From Entophlyctis helioformis (taxonomy: Eukaryota > Chytridiomycota > Chytridiomycetes > Chytridiales > Chytriomycetaceae), in NCBI GenBank assembly GCA_025526915.1, contig JAHLKH010000011.1, forward strand, positions 1-64,000: a stretch of DNA of 64,000 bases, given 5' to 3'. How positions within the stretch are numbered: position 1 is the stretch's first letter; each line of letters starts with the position of its first letter. Under the pieces are notes generated by a model, which saw only the letters and a list, made by a program, of their open reading frames with translations, did no database searches and was not told the origin of the DNA. Both the position numbers and the translations under genes were made by a program. Of the stretch, positions 42,509 through 54,399 are shown piece after piece.

Positions 42509-45500
42509 TCACAGCTGCTCGTGCACCCATTGCGGTCCACTCGCGTTGCCGTTGACAGCATCACGGACGTGCTGGTCGGCTTCGTCCATATCCTCGTCCT
42601 CCTCATCAGACTCCATATCCTCGTCACTGCCACTCTCGCCATCATCATCGCCGCCAACGCCCTCGCCCTCGACATCAAACAGCGCGTGCTCGTCATACAC
42701 AACACGCCCGCGCTCAACGCCGCCAAACATGGCCGCGTCAAACGCCTCCTCGACGCGTGTGCGGTACTCGACATAATCGTACCGCTCGTACTGTGCGCGT
42801 GCAAAGTCAATGAAGCCCGTGCCCGGCCCGACCACGTACGGCCTGATCAGCGACCACAGCTCGAGCGGCAGGTCTGGGATCGCGTGGAACCCAGAGATGG
42901 TCCAGTCCGGCTGCTGCGGCGCCACGTGTGCCGTCGAGACGATGCGGCGCGAGGGGTCAACCAGCTGGAACACCAGCATCTTGAGGTGGCCGGTTGATGC
43001 GGCGGCGCTTGGCGCACCATCCGGGCTTGTGTAGGTGTCCGGCTGTGGAGATGATGCAAGACGCAGTGTGCTGAGCGCGTGCTGGTGCGACACGTTGGGA
43101 TGCACGATGCACAGACCCTCGCGGATTTCGATCCTGCCGGCATCCTGCGGCCGCGATGCTCCCTGCACGGGCTGGGTCGAGTCCGGGTTCCGCTGCTGCA
43201 CCAAGTCTGGTTTGTCGCTACCCGCTACAGACGACGACGACGACAGGTACGACGACGCAGACATGGACGCCTGCGCCGAGTCTCCGCCCACACCGCCGGC
43301 CGTCTTGGCGACGGCCTTTTCAAACATCATGTACACAGGTGCCAGGTTCTGCATCGAGTAAAAGAAGACGCCGGACGCGACAATGAGCTCGGTTGCCGTG
43401 CCTTCCATCTCCCACAGGTTGGGGTCGTACGATGGCGTCTCTGGACCGAGGTAGTAGTTGTACATGCGCACAATGACTTGCAGGTTGCGGTTGCGCAGGG
43501 ACGCGGGCACAATGTCATGCAGAAACGGCAGGCCGGCGGTTGGCTTGGAGTCTGGCTCAGCTGGCCCAGCCATGGACGCCACAGAGTCAGACGGTGCCTG
43601 CGACGGCGATCGGTCCAGCCGAAACTCGGGCGGATCCGTGGCCGTGAACCCAAGCACGAGCTCGTAGAGAGGCACCAGCCGCTGGAAGATGCCGGCGATG
43701 ATTGCATAAGCGTCTGCGTGCCAGACCGGGTGCAGGTTGTTGATGTACGAGTGGATGCCCACTGATCCGTCGCCATTGACGCGGAACTCGGCGGGGATCC
43801 ACTGGCCGACACGCACACGGCAGGGCAGCAGCAGCTCGTCGCGCTTGGCTCTACCGGCGATCTGCTGGTCGCGTTGCAAGTGATCCCAGCTCATCATGGA
43901 GATTGGCCGGGTTGTGCCGTCGTGGTGGATGGACGCCGCGCACTCGGCAAGACGGGTGGCGCGCGTGGCGCAGGCTGTGTGGCCGAACCGCAGGTAGTAA
44001 AAGGACGGATCAACCAGGTTGAGCACCACGGGCTCAATGTCCCACTCTTTGCGGTCTGGTGGCACGTTCTCGAGCCGCACCGCAAAGGAATTAAGCTGCA
44101 GCCGCATGTTCTCGGGCACGGCATCGTGCGACACAAAGGTTCCCTCGGCAGCACCGGGCGACACGGTCATGATCTCTCCCGGCACGACCGAGATGCGGTG
44201 CAGCTTGGCGTCAACGATGCGTCGCAGGTGGGCCAGCGCTTTGTCCAGCATCTCGGACACGTCCATGAGCGGCACGGCGTCGTTGGGCAGAGACGACTGT
44301 GGCGTCCTGGACATGATGCGTGCACGCCACCTTTCCATGACATTGTCGTCGCCAAGAAGCGTCCACCACTGCGGCTGGTTGAGAAAGTCACTGATGAGGC
44401 TCATGTAAGCGCGCTCGTCGGCCGTGTATGGGCGTGGCAGCATGTCAGCGTACGTCTGGAAGCTGAAGCGCGGGCTGAGATCCTTGTTGGGGGCGTAGTT
44501 GATGTAGGATGTGTCGGCGTATCGTCTCTCGACGCCGCCGGTGCTGTCCACGTGCATGTCGGCCAGCTGGCTGGCGCTGCCTGCAGACGGCTGCGTGCGG
44601 GCAGGAGCTGCCTGGGCATGAGGGCCTTCTTCAATGAAAAAGGCTGCAAGAGTGGATCGGGCCATGGCGCGCACTCTGCGGCCAGCGCGACGGCTGGTGG
44701 ACAGGTACTCGAGAGCGTCCATGACGCCGAGACTGGCGAGCTGCGAGGCGATGACGTTGGAGATGGTGCTTGTGTGGGGGCTGCGGAACAGGACGTTTGG
44801 GTCGTCGTGGAAAGCGTCGAGCAGGTGGTGCAAGGCTCTGAACCAGACGGATGCGTCGGCAAAGGTGCGCTGCCGAATCATGCGGTAGAGCGGCTCGGCA
44901 ACGCCGGCCTTGACGGCCTTGACGATGGCCTTGGACGCCGAGGCGGATGCAGCCGTTTCGGCCGAGGACGACGCGTTGGCGGCCAAGATCAGCGCGCGGG
45001 CGACGACGGTGCGGAAGACGACGGTTGCGATGGGCAGCGATGGGCTTGCGGTCAGCCGCACGATTCTGCGCAGGAGCGGCGAGGAGAGGGCCAGCAGATA
45101 GACGGGCTGATCAGACGTCGACGAGTTGCGGCTGCCGGCGTGGTGGGCGTGGTGTGTGCGGTGTGTGTGCACGGCGTGGGTGTGGGCCGAGGCCGAGCAG
45201 GCGAGCATGGCATCGAGGATGCTGCACAGGGCAGCCACGACGTCGCAGTCGGCCAGCACGGCGGCCTGCAGGTGCGATGGATTGATGGCCAAGAAGCCCG
45301 TGGAAGCGAGCCACGCGAGGATGGCGTCGGTGGTCCAGCCGTTCGTGCCAGACGAGGTAAAGGTGGTATAAGAGCTGTAAGTGCTGTAAGTGCTGTTTGC
45401 AACGGCGGCGGCAAGCAGCAGCACGGCATCCCTTTGGCTGGAGCCGGCTTCGGGCAAAGTGTTGTGGGTGCTGGACAGCCAGCGAGGGAGCCAGCAGAAT

Positions 45501-45691
45501 GCAGCGGTTTGTTGGGGACGAGAACGGCCGTGAGTGCGGGCGACGGAAGGCGCGGGACCAGAACAGCGGGAAGCCAGAGGGAAGCCAGAGGGAGCGAGCC
45601 AGAGGGAGCCAGCGGGATGGGCCGGTGGCAGCGAGCCCTACCTGGAGGTCAGGAGCGACAGGGCGGCAGAGAGGGCCTGCTGGTGGGCCAT
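42509..45691 (-). CDS. DUF4246-containing protein, 1003 aa
   Basis: Exon 1 45691-45642 ([16 protein letters not shown]) joins exon 2 45470-42509; the long frame itself has no ATG at its start, so the first exon is needed. The C-terminal two thirds match DUF4246, a fungal family of unknown function: [72 protein letters not shown] and LVDPSRRIV. The first 300 residues are an additional helical region, and the tail is strongly acidic ([20 protein letters not shown]). Where I expect a WHxEG-type block the protein reads LWEMEG, so a conserved His may be missing. Function unknown. Confidence 0.82.
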
Positions 45692-46225
45692 GTGGCAGTG
45701 TGTGTGTTGGTGCAGTGGGTGTGTGTGTGTTGGTTCAGTGGGACCAAGAGCAAGAGGGCGAGAGCGAGCGTTCCCCGGGAGAGTGAGTCACGGGCCATTC
45801 CGGCCGGTTCGCATGATTTGCAGGCGATCGCAGTGTCTTGGGGTCTGTCCATGCGAATCTGGTTGTTGGCACGCTCTGTCTGGTTGGCTGTGTCTGACTG
45901 GCTGTGTCTGGCTGGCTGTGACTCTGGTCGCCACTCTGGCTGGTGGTCTGGCTGGCTCTGTTCCCTCGCTCGCTCGCTCGCTCTGCCAGAGCACGATCCA
46001 AGCGCTGCCTGCCTGCGAGCCTGCCGGCCTGCCAGTGCCGTTGGAGCATTATTGGCTGGCTGGAGCATTACTGGCTGGCTGGACCATTGGTTGCTGCGGA
46101 CAGACAGCCAGACACGCATGTGCACACGCACACGCAGCCAGCCAGCCAGGCACGCACACGCACGCAGCCAGACGGCATCCCATGACCTGCCGCACGTCGC
46201 CGGCCTTCACGTGCAACACGCAAAC
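45692..46225. promoter_or_regulatory. Divergent spacer between DUF4246 and HADH genes
   Basis: 534 bp of head-to-head promoter DNA. It is rich in CTGG(C/T)TG repeats (about 45880-45960 and 46035-46095) and CACGCA repeats close to the HADH start. No gene or known element recognised. Confidence 0.5.
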
Positions 46226-47451
46226 ATGATCTGCAGCCAGCTCGCCGCCCACGCCCGCCGCTCGCCCGTCGCCAGAGCCGCCGGTGCCGCCGCCTTCTCG
46301 ACGTCGTCCGCCAGCCTCGCCCTCAAGAACGTCACCGTCGTCGGCGCCGGCCTCATGGGCGCCGGCATCGTGCAGGTCGCCGCCCAGGCCGGCTTCTCCG
46401 TCACCATGGTCGACCTCTCGCCCGACACTCTGGCAAAGGGCTCCAAGATCATCTCGTCGTCGCTCGCCCGGGTCGCCAAGAAGAAGCACGCCGACAACCC
46501 CGCCGCCTCAAAGGCCTTTGTCGACGACGTCTTCTCCCGCATCTCCACCTCGGCCGACGCTGCCGCCTCTGCTGCCTCCGCCGACCTCGTCATCGAGGCC
46601 ATTGTCGAGAACCTGGCCGTCAAGCAGAAGCTCTTTGCCGCCCTCGATGCCGCCGCCCCGGCCCACACCATCTTCGCCTCAAACACCTCGTCGCTGCCCA
46701 TTTCCGACATTGCAAAGGCCACCGCCCGCCCCGACCGCTTCGGCGGCCTCCACTTCTTCAACCCCGTGCCCCAGATGAAGCTCGTCGAGATCATCCGCAC
46801 CGCCCAGACCTCGGACTCGACCTTTGCCGCCCTCGACGGCTTCTCAAAGTCCCTCGGCAAGGTGCCCGTGGCCTGCAAGGACACTCCCGGGTAGGCTGCC
46901 GCCGTGGTCAATGCTGCATGCCTGATCTGCCGACCCACAAGCCCCGTGGCTAACCCATCTCTCTACGATCCCTCCAGTTTCATCGTCAACCGTCTGCTCG
47001 TGCCCTACCTGCTCGAGGCGGCTCGTCTGGTCGAGCGCGGCGAGGCTACCAAGGAGGACGTCGACATTGCCATGAAGCTCGGTGCTGGATACCGTACGTG
47101 CTTGCCGTCCCGTCAGCTTGCTGTGCATGGTGCAGCAACATCGTGTTCACACATTCCCTTTCTTCATTGCCCTGACAGCCATGGGTCCGTTTGAGCTCAT
47201 GGACGTAAGTACTGCACTTGACACGCTTCGCGTCCTTCTCTCGCGTCTGGCATAAACTGACTGATGCATTGCTATATTGACAGTACGTCGGTCTCGACAC
47301 CATCAAGTTCATCTCGGAGGGCTGGCACCAGAGCGGAGTCGGTCTCAAGGGCGACAAGCTCGTTGCCCCGACAGAGTCCATCTCCTCGCTCGTCGAAGGC
47401 AAGAAGTTTGGCCGCAAGTCTGGCGCTGGCTTCTACGACTACTCCAAGTAG
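46226..47451 (+). CDS. Mitochondrial 3-hydroxyacyl-CoA dehydrogenase (short chain, HADH)
   Basis: Oxidises L-3-hydroxyacyl-CoA with NAD+ in beta-oxidation. Exons 46226-46890, 46978-47093, 47179-47204 and 47284-47451 join to 324 aa. The first 35 residues form a mitochondrial presequence ([20 protein letters not shown]). NAD-binding loop [26 protein letters not shown]; catalytic His in [16 protein letters not shown]-terminal domain with [26 protein letters not shown] and [15 protein letters not shown]. Exon 3 is only 26 nt. A long open frame extends upstream of this ATG but is antisense to the DUF4246 gene and not part of the protein. Confidence 0.95.
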
Positions 47452-47555
47452 ATCTCTCCTCTCTCCCACTCTCTCCCCTCTCTCTACTCTCTCTCCCTCT
47501 CCCCACTCGCTCTTCCTCTAAATGCTTTGAACCAGTTTTCTTATTGTGGTGTAGA

Positions 47556-48146
47556 TCAGAACGTAAGACGCATGATCATGTGCGGCGCACCGTCGTACAT
47601 GACGGGTGCTGGCGCATCGTCAACGTACCCAAACCGACGGTACAGCCCCACTTTGTCTGTCTGCGCAAACAGCGTAAGGGACTTTAGGCCCCTGCTGCGC
47701 GCTTCGTCGTGCAACGCCTGGATGAGCAGCTTGGCGTATCCGTGGCCGCGGGCGGCTGGCGTTAAACAGAGTCGGCCGAGCGTGGCGGTCGTTGACGAAG
47801 CGTCGACAACGGGGCTGGCTGTGCCCGGGAGGGTCGCAGGCACGAGCCGGATGTTGCCGAGAGCGAGCGTCGACAGGTCGGACTCGGGCGTCGTTGCAGC
47901 CGTGTCTGGCAGCAGCAGCCAGTGAGTGGATATGGCATCCAGTGCATCAATCTCGTCGCTCATGGCGAACCTCTTTGAGCAGTGATGAGAGTGAATAGGT
48001 GGTGTGCCCATAGACAAGTGTGCATGTTTGTGTGTGTGAGCAGAGGAGTCGGCTGGACGCACCTGCTCGTCCACAAACACTTGGATGCGCAGCCGGTGGG
48101 CTTCGGCCAGACCGGCGGCAGTCTCGATACGTCGCACAACCACCAT
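47556..48146 (-). CDS. GNAT family N-acetyltransferase
   Basis: Exons 48146-48063 and 47972-47556 join to 166 aa. The fold starts VVVRRIETAAGLAEAHRLRIQVFVDEQ and ends with the acetyl-CoA loop PAARGHGYAKLLIQALHDEARSRG and AQTDKVGLYRRFGY, close to ElaA/YjcF-type acetyltransferases. The 90-bp intron is a multiple of three and stop-free, but is His/Thr-rich and has good borders. The start codon is only about 60 bp from the edge of the duplicated P450 block, so its promoter may have been replaced by duplicated sequence. Confidence 0.85.
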   Translation of the reverse strand: MVVVRRIETAAGLAEAHRLRIQVFVDEQVRPADSSAHTHKHAHLSMGTPPIHSHHCSKRFAMSDEIDALDAISTHWLLLPDTAATTPESDLSTLALGNIRLVPATLPGTASPVVDASSTTATLGRLCLTPAARGHGYAKLLIQALHDEARSRGLKSLTLFAQTDKVGLYRRFGYVDDAPAPVMYDGAPHMIMRLTF

Positions 48147-48372
48147 CGTTTGTGACACTGAGGAAAGTGGTAAGGTCGTCGTTGAACCAATAACAAGAGG
48201 CTGCTGCTGCTGCTTGACAGAGCGAGTCGAAGAGCGAGTCGATTGCCATGACACCCCAGTGACTGCACTCTCGAGCCTGCTGCTCTCATCATGCACCAGA
48301 GCATGCCGAATGAACTGTATTGTTGTGGCGTCGTCGCCAAGAGCGAACGAGTGCGATGATGCGCAGCAGGTC

Positions 48373-48461
48373 TCACAGGAAGAAGATGGGAGCCAGCAGG
48401 GCCACCACAGCGACCTTGGGGTTCATCTCCGAGAGCGCCTGTTTCCACGTCTGCTTGCCTT
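48373..48461 (-). pseudogene. Truncated 3' fragment of the NnrU-like gene (third copy)
   Basis: Same 28 codons and same breakpoint as at 18073-18161, on the minus strand. Confidence 0.9.
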
Positions 48462-48861
48462 TGGCCACCGCCGTGCGATCGCTGCCGGGGATCGCTGACG
48501 GGCATGTGTGTGTGCCGTGCCCGTCTTGCAGGCAGTGGAGTCCGCACGGCAGCAGCCAAGAGGGCGGGCGAGCGCAGCCGCCGTCACGCTGCGTCACACG
48601 ACTTTCTCCGCCCGCCCTTCTGCCCGTCCGGTCGTTTGGCCGCATCCGGCGACGCGTGATTCCGCCATCAGCATCACAGCATCGCAGAATCGCAAACTGT
48701 TGTGCCGCCCCGCGCTGCGTGTGCTGCGCGTGGATCCGCATCCGGCGAGAGGCCACACGCTGCGATCCAGCACAGCGCAGCAGCCAGAGCCGTCTTTCCC
48801 TCCATCCGACCATCCATCGCACACCAAAACAACCACAACCAACAGCAACAGCAAGCAGCAG

Positions 48862-51277
48862 ATGGCCGCACAGAGCACTCTCTCGCCACCTCCAACCGCC
48901 ATCGCAGCAGTCCAGCGCGGCCCGCTGCTCAGCATGCTCAGCCGCATCGCCAACACCGCGGTCGTGCAACGCCTTCGCAAGCGACCGCTGCTTCTCCTCC
49001 TCGTCTCTGTCCTGCTGTCGCTGTCGCTCCGAACGAGCCTGTGGTCGCTGCTTGGTCTGGCCAAGGCTTCCAAGACCAAAGACGGCGCCGCCAAGAAGGA
49101 GGTGCCGCGACCGGACAACTGGCCTTTCTTTGGCGCCTTCTTCTTTCTGTCCAAGTAGGCTGTCCATGCACTGCCCTCTCTCTCTTGAGGTGTGTGCCAA
49201 GCCACCATGCACTAACCACCTTGCTCTGATCGCCATGCACGGACACACCGGATCATTCAATGATCATGAACGGGACTTGCAGATACGGCGTTGCTGGCAA
49301 GACGCACGTGTACTTTAAGCTGCTGACGGATCGCTATGGCCCCATCTTCCAAATGAGAGCACCCATCCTGTCAGTGCGGCTTTGCATCCTCGTGTGACTG
49401 GCATCCTCGCCTCTCTGTGCGCATTGGCCAACACTTGACTCACACAGACCCGCTTGCCCTGCAACAGCAAGCTGATCTCGCCTGGAGCCCACCTCCACGA
49501 CATGGTCATCGTCTCGGACGCCGAGGCTGCCAAGCAGATCTTGAACAACACGGTCGACTTTTCCCGCAACCCGTTCTTCCAGAACGTCGGCAAGGGTCTG
49601 TCCGACTATGCGCTGTTCACGATCCCGTCTGGCAACATGTGGAAGAAGCATCGCAAGCTCCTGCAGCCTGCATTTGGCCCGTCGCATCTGCGCCATGCGG
49701 CCATTGCCACATCCGAGGTCGTTGCAGACATCGCCGCCGATCTCAACCGTCGCATTGGCGAGGCAGCAGCGGCGGGCAAGCCGGCTGCCACGGTGATCAA
49801 CATGTACGAGTACATGACGGCATTGACCATGGACGTCATTGGCAAAGTGGCGTTCTCGCACGAGTTTGAGTCGGTCAAGACCATCCACTCTCAGCAGAGC
49901 AGCGAGGTGCGTCCATGCGCGATGCCCGACTGGCTCTGTGTGGTTGACACGATGCTGACGCGACTGCAACTGGTCACCGTATCTGTGACAGACTCGCACC
50001 AAGATCGAGGACATTTTCAACATCATCTGTGTTGTGAGTCTTGTGCTTGTCATTGCAGCCAACCATCCATCAGCGTCCACTCTCCATCTCGACACGCATC
50101 TGACTCTTCTGTCCCCTCCAGCGCTCCAATCTGCCTCTCTTTGCATGGAACTGGTCCGGTGTCGGCCTCAAGTCGCCCCGCCCGGTGGCTGTCCGCCAAT
50201 GCACATACTCGTTTGTCAAGCAGATCCTGGACGAGCGCCGCGTGTCGTCCAACAACGGCGCCAACATCACCAAGAGCAAGTGGGAGATGGATGTGCTGGA
50301 TCGCCTGCTGCAGAACAATGCGACGGCAAAGAGCTCGGCTGATGTGAGTGGACGTGCTTGTGTTGTGCTTGTGTTGCGCTCGTGTTGTGCGTAGTTGGCT
50401 GGCTGGACGAATGTGGTGATACCGACGGCTGACGGCTGACTTGGCTGCGATGCTCAGGTGCTCTCAGAGGAGGAGATCATTGGCGAGATCCTTGGGTTCT
50501 TCTTGGCGGGCCACGAGTAAGCAGATGGCACTGCGATGATGTGTGCACGACGAGTGTTGCTGACTCCAACGCTCTGTGGCATGCAGAACCACGGCACACA
50601 CGCTCACGTTCTTGATGCTGGCTCTGTGCCAGAACCCGCCCGTCATGCGCAAGCTTGTGGACGAGATCGACGCCGTGTACGAGCAAGTCGACGGCAAGGT
50701 CACCAACGAGAACCTGTCGCACTTCAAGTGAGTCCGCCGCTCTCTCCATACTGCCGCGCATGCACACGCGACGTGCAAGCCGTCATCTCGCATGCGTCGT
50801 TCTGACAGCCGATGCTCGTTCAGGTATCTTGACTGGGTCGTCAAGGAGACGCAGCGCAAGTACAACGTCGTCAACCACATCCTGCGCCACTCGAACAACG
50901 CCGTCGAGGTCGGCGGCTACAGCTTCCCGGCCAACACGCCGTTTATTGTCAACACGCTCGACCTGCACAACAACCCAACGTACTGGCCGTCGCCCGAGTC
51001 GTTCCGCCCCGAGCGCTGGGCCGAGCCGCCGATCTCTGGCTCGTACATGCCGTTTGGCGACGGGCCGACGGTCTGCGTGGGCATGAAGATGGCAAGCATC
51101 GAGATCCGCGTTGCGACCATCTTCCTGCTGCGGCAGTTCCGGTTCGAGATGGTCGAGGGCCAGACGATCGACATCATCTCGACGATCACGACGGGACTCA
51201 AGCACGGCCTGCAGGTCCGCATCACCGAGCGCAAGGCCGACGAGCCTCGGTCGGTGGTTGCTGCTGCGGCAAACTGA
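48862..51277 (+). CDS. Cytochrome P450, membrane-anchored (copy B)
   Basis: Exons 48862-49154, 49283-49369, 49468-49906, 49992-50033, 50122-50343, 50458-50516, 50587-50727 and 50824-51277 have the same lengths as copy A, giving 578 aa with all P450 motifs (AGHETT, ETQR, FGDGPTVCVG). Most differences are silent or conservative, but the start of exon 5 has diverged: RSNLPLFAWNWSGVG here against RTYLPPFAWNWSDVG in copy A. This region follows helix F and could touch the substrate pocket. Both copies appear functional. Confidence 0.92.
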
Positions 51278-51340
51278 GCGTCGTCGTCGTAGTCTTGATT
51301 GTCTTCGTCGTCTTCATCGTTGTTCTTGGTGCTGGAATGA

Positions 51341-52275
51341 ATGCTGGTTTGTGAACACCATGCCTTGCAACGATGCGACGAGCATGGCGAGCATGGCGAG
51401 CACCTGCAGGAGAGCCCGCCAGCAGATCTGTGTGGCCGCAGCCTTGTCGAGTGTCTGTGTCAGCTGCAGTCCAAGTCTGCCCTCTCACACAGCCAGCTTC
51501 TGTCCAGCCAGCGTCTGGTCTCGCCATTGCCAAGGCCGCACACACACCTCTTGTCTGCTGACATTTGCAACTCTCTCGCTCGCTGCTGCTCGCTCGTTGG
51601 TGCCATGCGCAGACAAGGCGATGGATGCCAGCAGGCTGTGGCTTTCTCTGCCCATCACCCGCACCAGACTGCCTCGCACACACACACAGTCCAAGTCGCA
51701 TCCTGTCCTTGATACCAACATTGCACAATCGCATCTCCTTCACTGTCCTGTGTTGCACGACTCGGGTCAGACCCGTTCAGCGTGCCAGACCCGTTCGGCG
51801 TGACTCTGCCACCCCGTTTGCTATCACGCGTCGCTGGCCTTGTGCCACAGCCGCGTGGCAAGGGCCGGATCCTTCCGACAAACACGGGTCGCGTCGGCAG
51901 CTCGTCCGTGCGGATCCTCCCTGGATCATCCCAAGACTGGGCTCATCTGCCACTCGCCTCTTGTCTCGTCATCGGCCAGACTCGAGCAAGTGGGCTCTTG
52001 CTCGCGGCACTCGGCGGAAGCGCAGCGCTGGTGCACTGCACCGCGACCTGGCCGTCAGGGTCGAGCGAGGGTCGCAACAGGGTCCATGAATGCGGCCATG
52101 CGTCCAAGGGTCGACTCACGAGCCCACCTCACTCACTGACTCGCTCGCACACTCGGCGTCCCATGCCACACTGGCCACACTGGCCACACTGCCCCTTGCT
52201 CGTCCGTCGCCTATAAGAATCGACCGCCACCCCCGCCTCTCGTGCTCACCACCCACAGACAAGACAATACAAGCC
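51341..52275. other. Intergenic region upstream of the fungalysin gene
   Basis: About 930 bp without a supportable gene. It includes an 18-bp tandem repeat (CAGACCCGTTC(A/G)GCGTG, about 51764-51801) and a TATAAG box at 52212-52217, about 60 bp before the fungalysin ATG. Confidence 0.5.
52212..52217 (+). promoter_or_regulatory. TATA-like element of the fungalysin gene
   Basis: TATAAG lies 59 bp upstream of the start codon, a usual spacing for a TATA box with a short leader. Confidence 0.5.
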
Positions 52276-54221
52276 ATGCTCGTGTCCAACCTCGTTCTCG
52301 CTCTCGCTGCTGCTGCCACCTCGGTCGTTGCCCACCCTGCTTCCTCGCACGGCAGCAGCGACCTCCACCACGTCCACCGCCGCTCGGTTGGCAAGGATCT
52401 GCCGCACTTTTACCCCGAGCCCGTGTACGAGGCTGTTGATCTCGAGGCTGCCAAGGGCCGGTCGTTTGCCAAGGTGTCCGAGTCGCAGTCGGTCTCCACC
52501 GGCCTGCAGTTCCTCGCCGACAAGCTCGGCCTCGCCTCGTCCGAGATCGCCGTCGACAACAAGTACACCGACGCCACCGGCGTCACGCACGTCTACGTCT
52601 CGCAGCTCATTGACGGCGTGCGTGTCGGCAACCACAACGCCGCCGTGCACCTCAAGAACGGCGCCGTGCTCACGTTCTCGTCGTCGTTTGGCGCGCAGGG
52701 CCAGATCTCCAAGCGCGGCCTGACCGTCGCCCGTCCGTCGGCCACCATCAGCACCAGAACCGCCATTGCGGCTGGTATTGCGGCTGTCGGCGACGACCTT
52801 GCTCTCAACACCAACGCTCCCGTCATCCAGGAGTACCTCCAGGTGCCCGGCGGCAAGCTCGCGTATGCGCACACGTTTGAGCTCAAGAATGAGCTGGGCA
52901 GCAAGTGGGTCCAGGTGTCTGTGGATGCTGCCACTGGTGAGTTTGGATGATCGATGCTTGTCAGCCCTGCTTGCCTGCCTGCCTGTCCTCTTGCCCAGTG
53001 CACAGTCCAGATGAGGATGACTTGAATGCGCTGACACATCCCACATTCCACATCGCAGGCAAGGTCATTGACGTTGTCGACTTTGTCAACGACGCCTCCT
53101 TCCGCGTCATCCCCCTCCCCAAGGGCACCCCGCTCGACGGTTTTGAGCTTGTTGCCAACCCCGAGAACGCCGCAGCTTCTCCTCGCGGCTGGAACGACGA
53201 CGGCACCACCAAGTTCACCGACACGCGCGGCAACAACGTCAACGCACAGGTGTACAACGTCCGCCCTGCTCTGTACGGCAAGGCCAACGCCAACGGCACG
53301 TTCGAGACGGCATGGAACTCGACTGCCGCTCCCAGCACCCCTGCCAACCGCCAGACCAGTGCTGTCCAGCTGTTCTACATTGCCAACACGGTGCACGACA
53401 TCACGTACCAGTACGGCTTCACCGAGGCGGCCGGCAACTTCCAGAAGAACAACTTCAACAAGGGCGGTGCGGGCAACGACGCCGTCCAGCTCAACGTGCT
53501 CGCCGGCGGCACCAACAACGCCAACTTTGCGACTCCCGCCGACGGCCAGGCACCCACGATGAACATGTACCCGTTCACGCTCACGACGCCCAACCGCGAC
53601 GGCGGTCTTGACTCGGTGATCCCGATCCACGAGTACTTCCACGGCGTGTCCAACCGCATGACGGGCGGCTCGCGCAACGGCCGCTGCCTGCAGCAGACGC
53701 AGGGCGGCAGCATGGGCGAGGGCTGGTCCGACTTTTTCGGTCTGGTGTTCACGGCCAAGCCGACCGACACGGCCACGACCAAGATCCCCGTCGGCGTGTA
53801 TGCCACCGGCCGTCCCAACGGCATCCGCTCGTTCCCGTACTCCACCGACCTGACTGTCAACCCGCTCAAGTACGGCGACATCAAGACGCGCACCGAGGTG
53901 CACGACGGCGGTGAGGTGTGGGTCGCTCTCCTCTGGGAGGTGTACTGGAACCTCGTCAACAAGTACGGCTTCAACGCCAACCTGTACGACGCCAAGTCGA
54001 CGGCCGGCAACATTGTCGCCACCCAGCTCGTCATTGGTGGTCTCGCCCAGCAGCCGTGCAACCCCACGTTCCTCCAGGCTCGTGACGCCATCCTTGCTGC
54101 CGACGCGTCCATCTACGGCGGCAAGTACAAGTGCGATATCTGGGCTGGATTCGCCAAGCGCGGTGCTGGCTTTGGCGCTTCGGGCACGACCAACAGCTTC
54201 ACTCTTCCCGCTGGCTGCTAG
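52276..54221 (+). CDS. Fungalysin-type extracellular metalloprotease (M36)
   Basis: Secreted zinc endopeptidase made as a preproenzyme. Exons 52276-52936 and 53059-54221 join to 607 aa. Signal peptide LVLALAAAATSVVAHPASS, an FTP-type propeptide (about residues 20-220), then the catalytic domain. The zinc motif is HEYFH at about 411-415 (HExxH) followed by GVSNRMTGG, and GEGWSDFFG supplies the third ligand Glu. The usual residue between Y and H is Thr; here it is Phe. NSFTLPAGC is the end. Such proteases serve nutrition and, in some fungi, host tissue breakdown. The single short intron cuts between pro- and catalytic regions. Confidence 0.95.
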
Positions 54222-54399
54222 GCAGCTGGGGCTCCTGGACAGCCATGCCAACCATGTACCAGTAGTGCACCACCAGTGTCTCCAAAGAATAAACTGAGCA
54301 TTGTCCCTATAAGAGAGAAGTCTTGTTTTCTTGAAGACCTTATTGGATCCAGCGTCTTTCAATTATTGTGGCGTGTCAGCTTTTTCCGCGGCACCATTA

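Larger units (their letters stand above)
48205..51340 (+). repeat. Direct duplicate of the 17.9-21.0 kb block
   Basis: Homologous in the same orientation to about 17905-21018: the 3' flank of the LRR gene, the truncated NnrU end, the P450 promoter and the complete P450. The NnrU/P450 junction (48461) is identical to that at 18161, so this block was copied after that junction formed. Small differences include a changed stretch about 48660-48760 in the promoter. Confidence 0.9.

Noticed and set aside
43874..46225. A continuous open frame of about 780 codons on the plus strand opposite the DUF4246 gene, fused in frame to HADH
   Set aside because: It is antisense to a recognisable protein, its translation has no domain and arises from codon bias in GC-rich DNA. 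The true HADH start is the ATG at 46226, at the mitochondrial presequence.
51341..52275. Several open frames of 60-230 codons upstream of the fungalysin gene
   Set aside because: They are Arg/Ser/His-rich, overlap each other in all frames, lack domains, and coincide with the promoter region.
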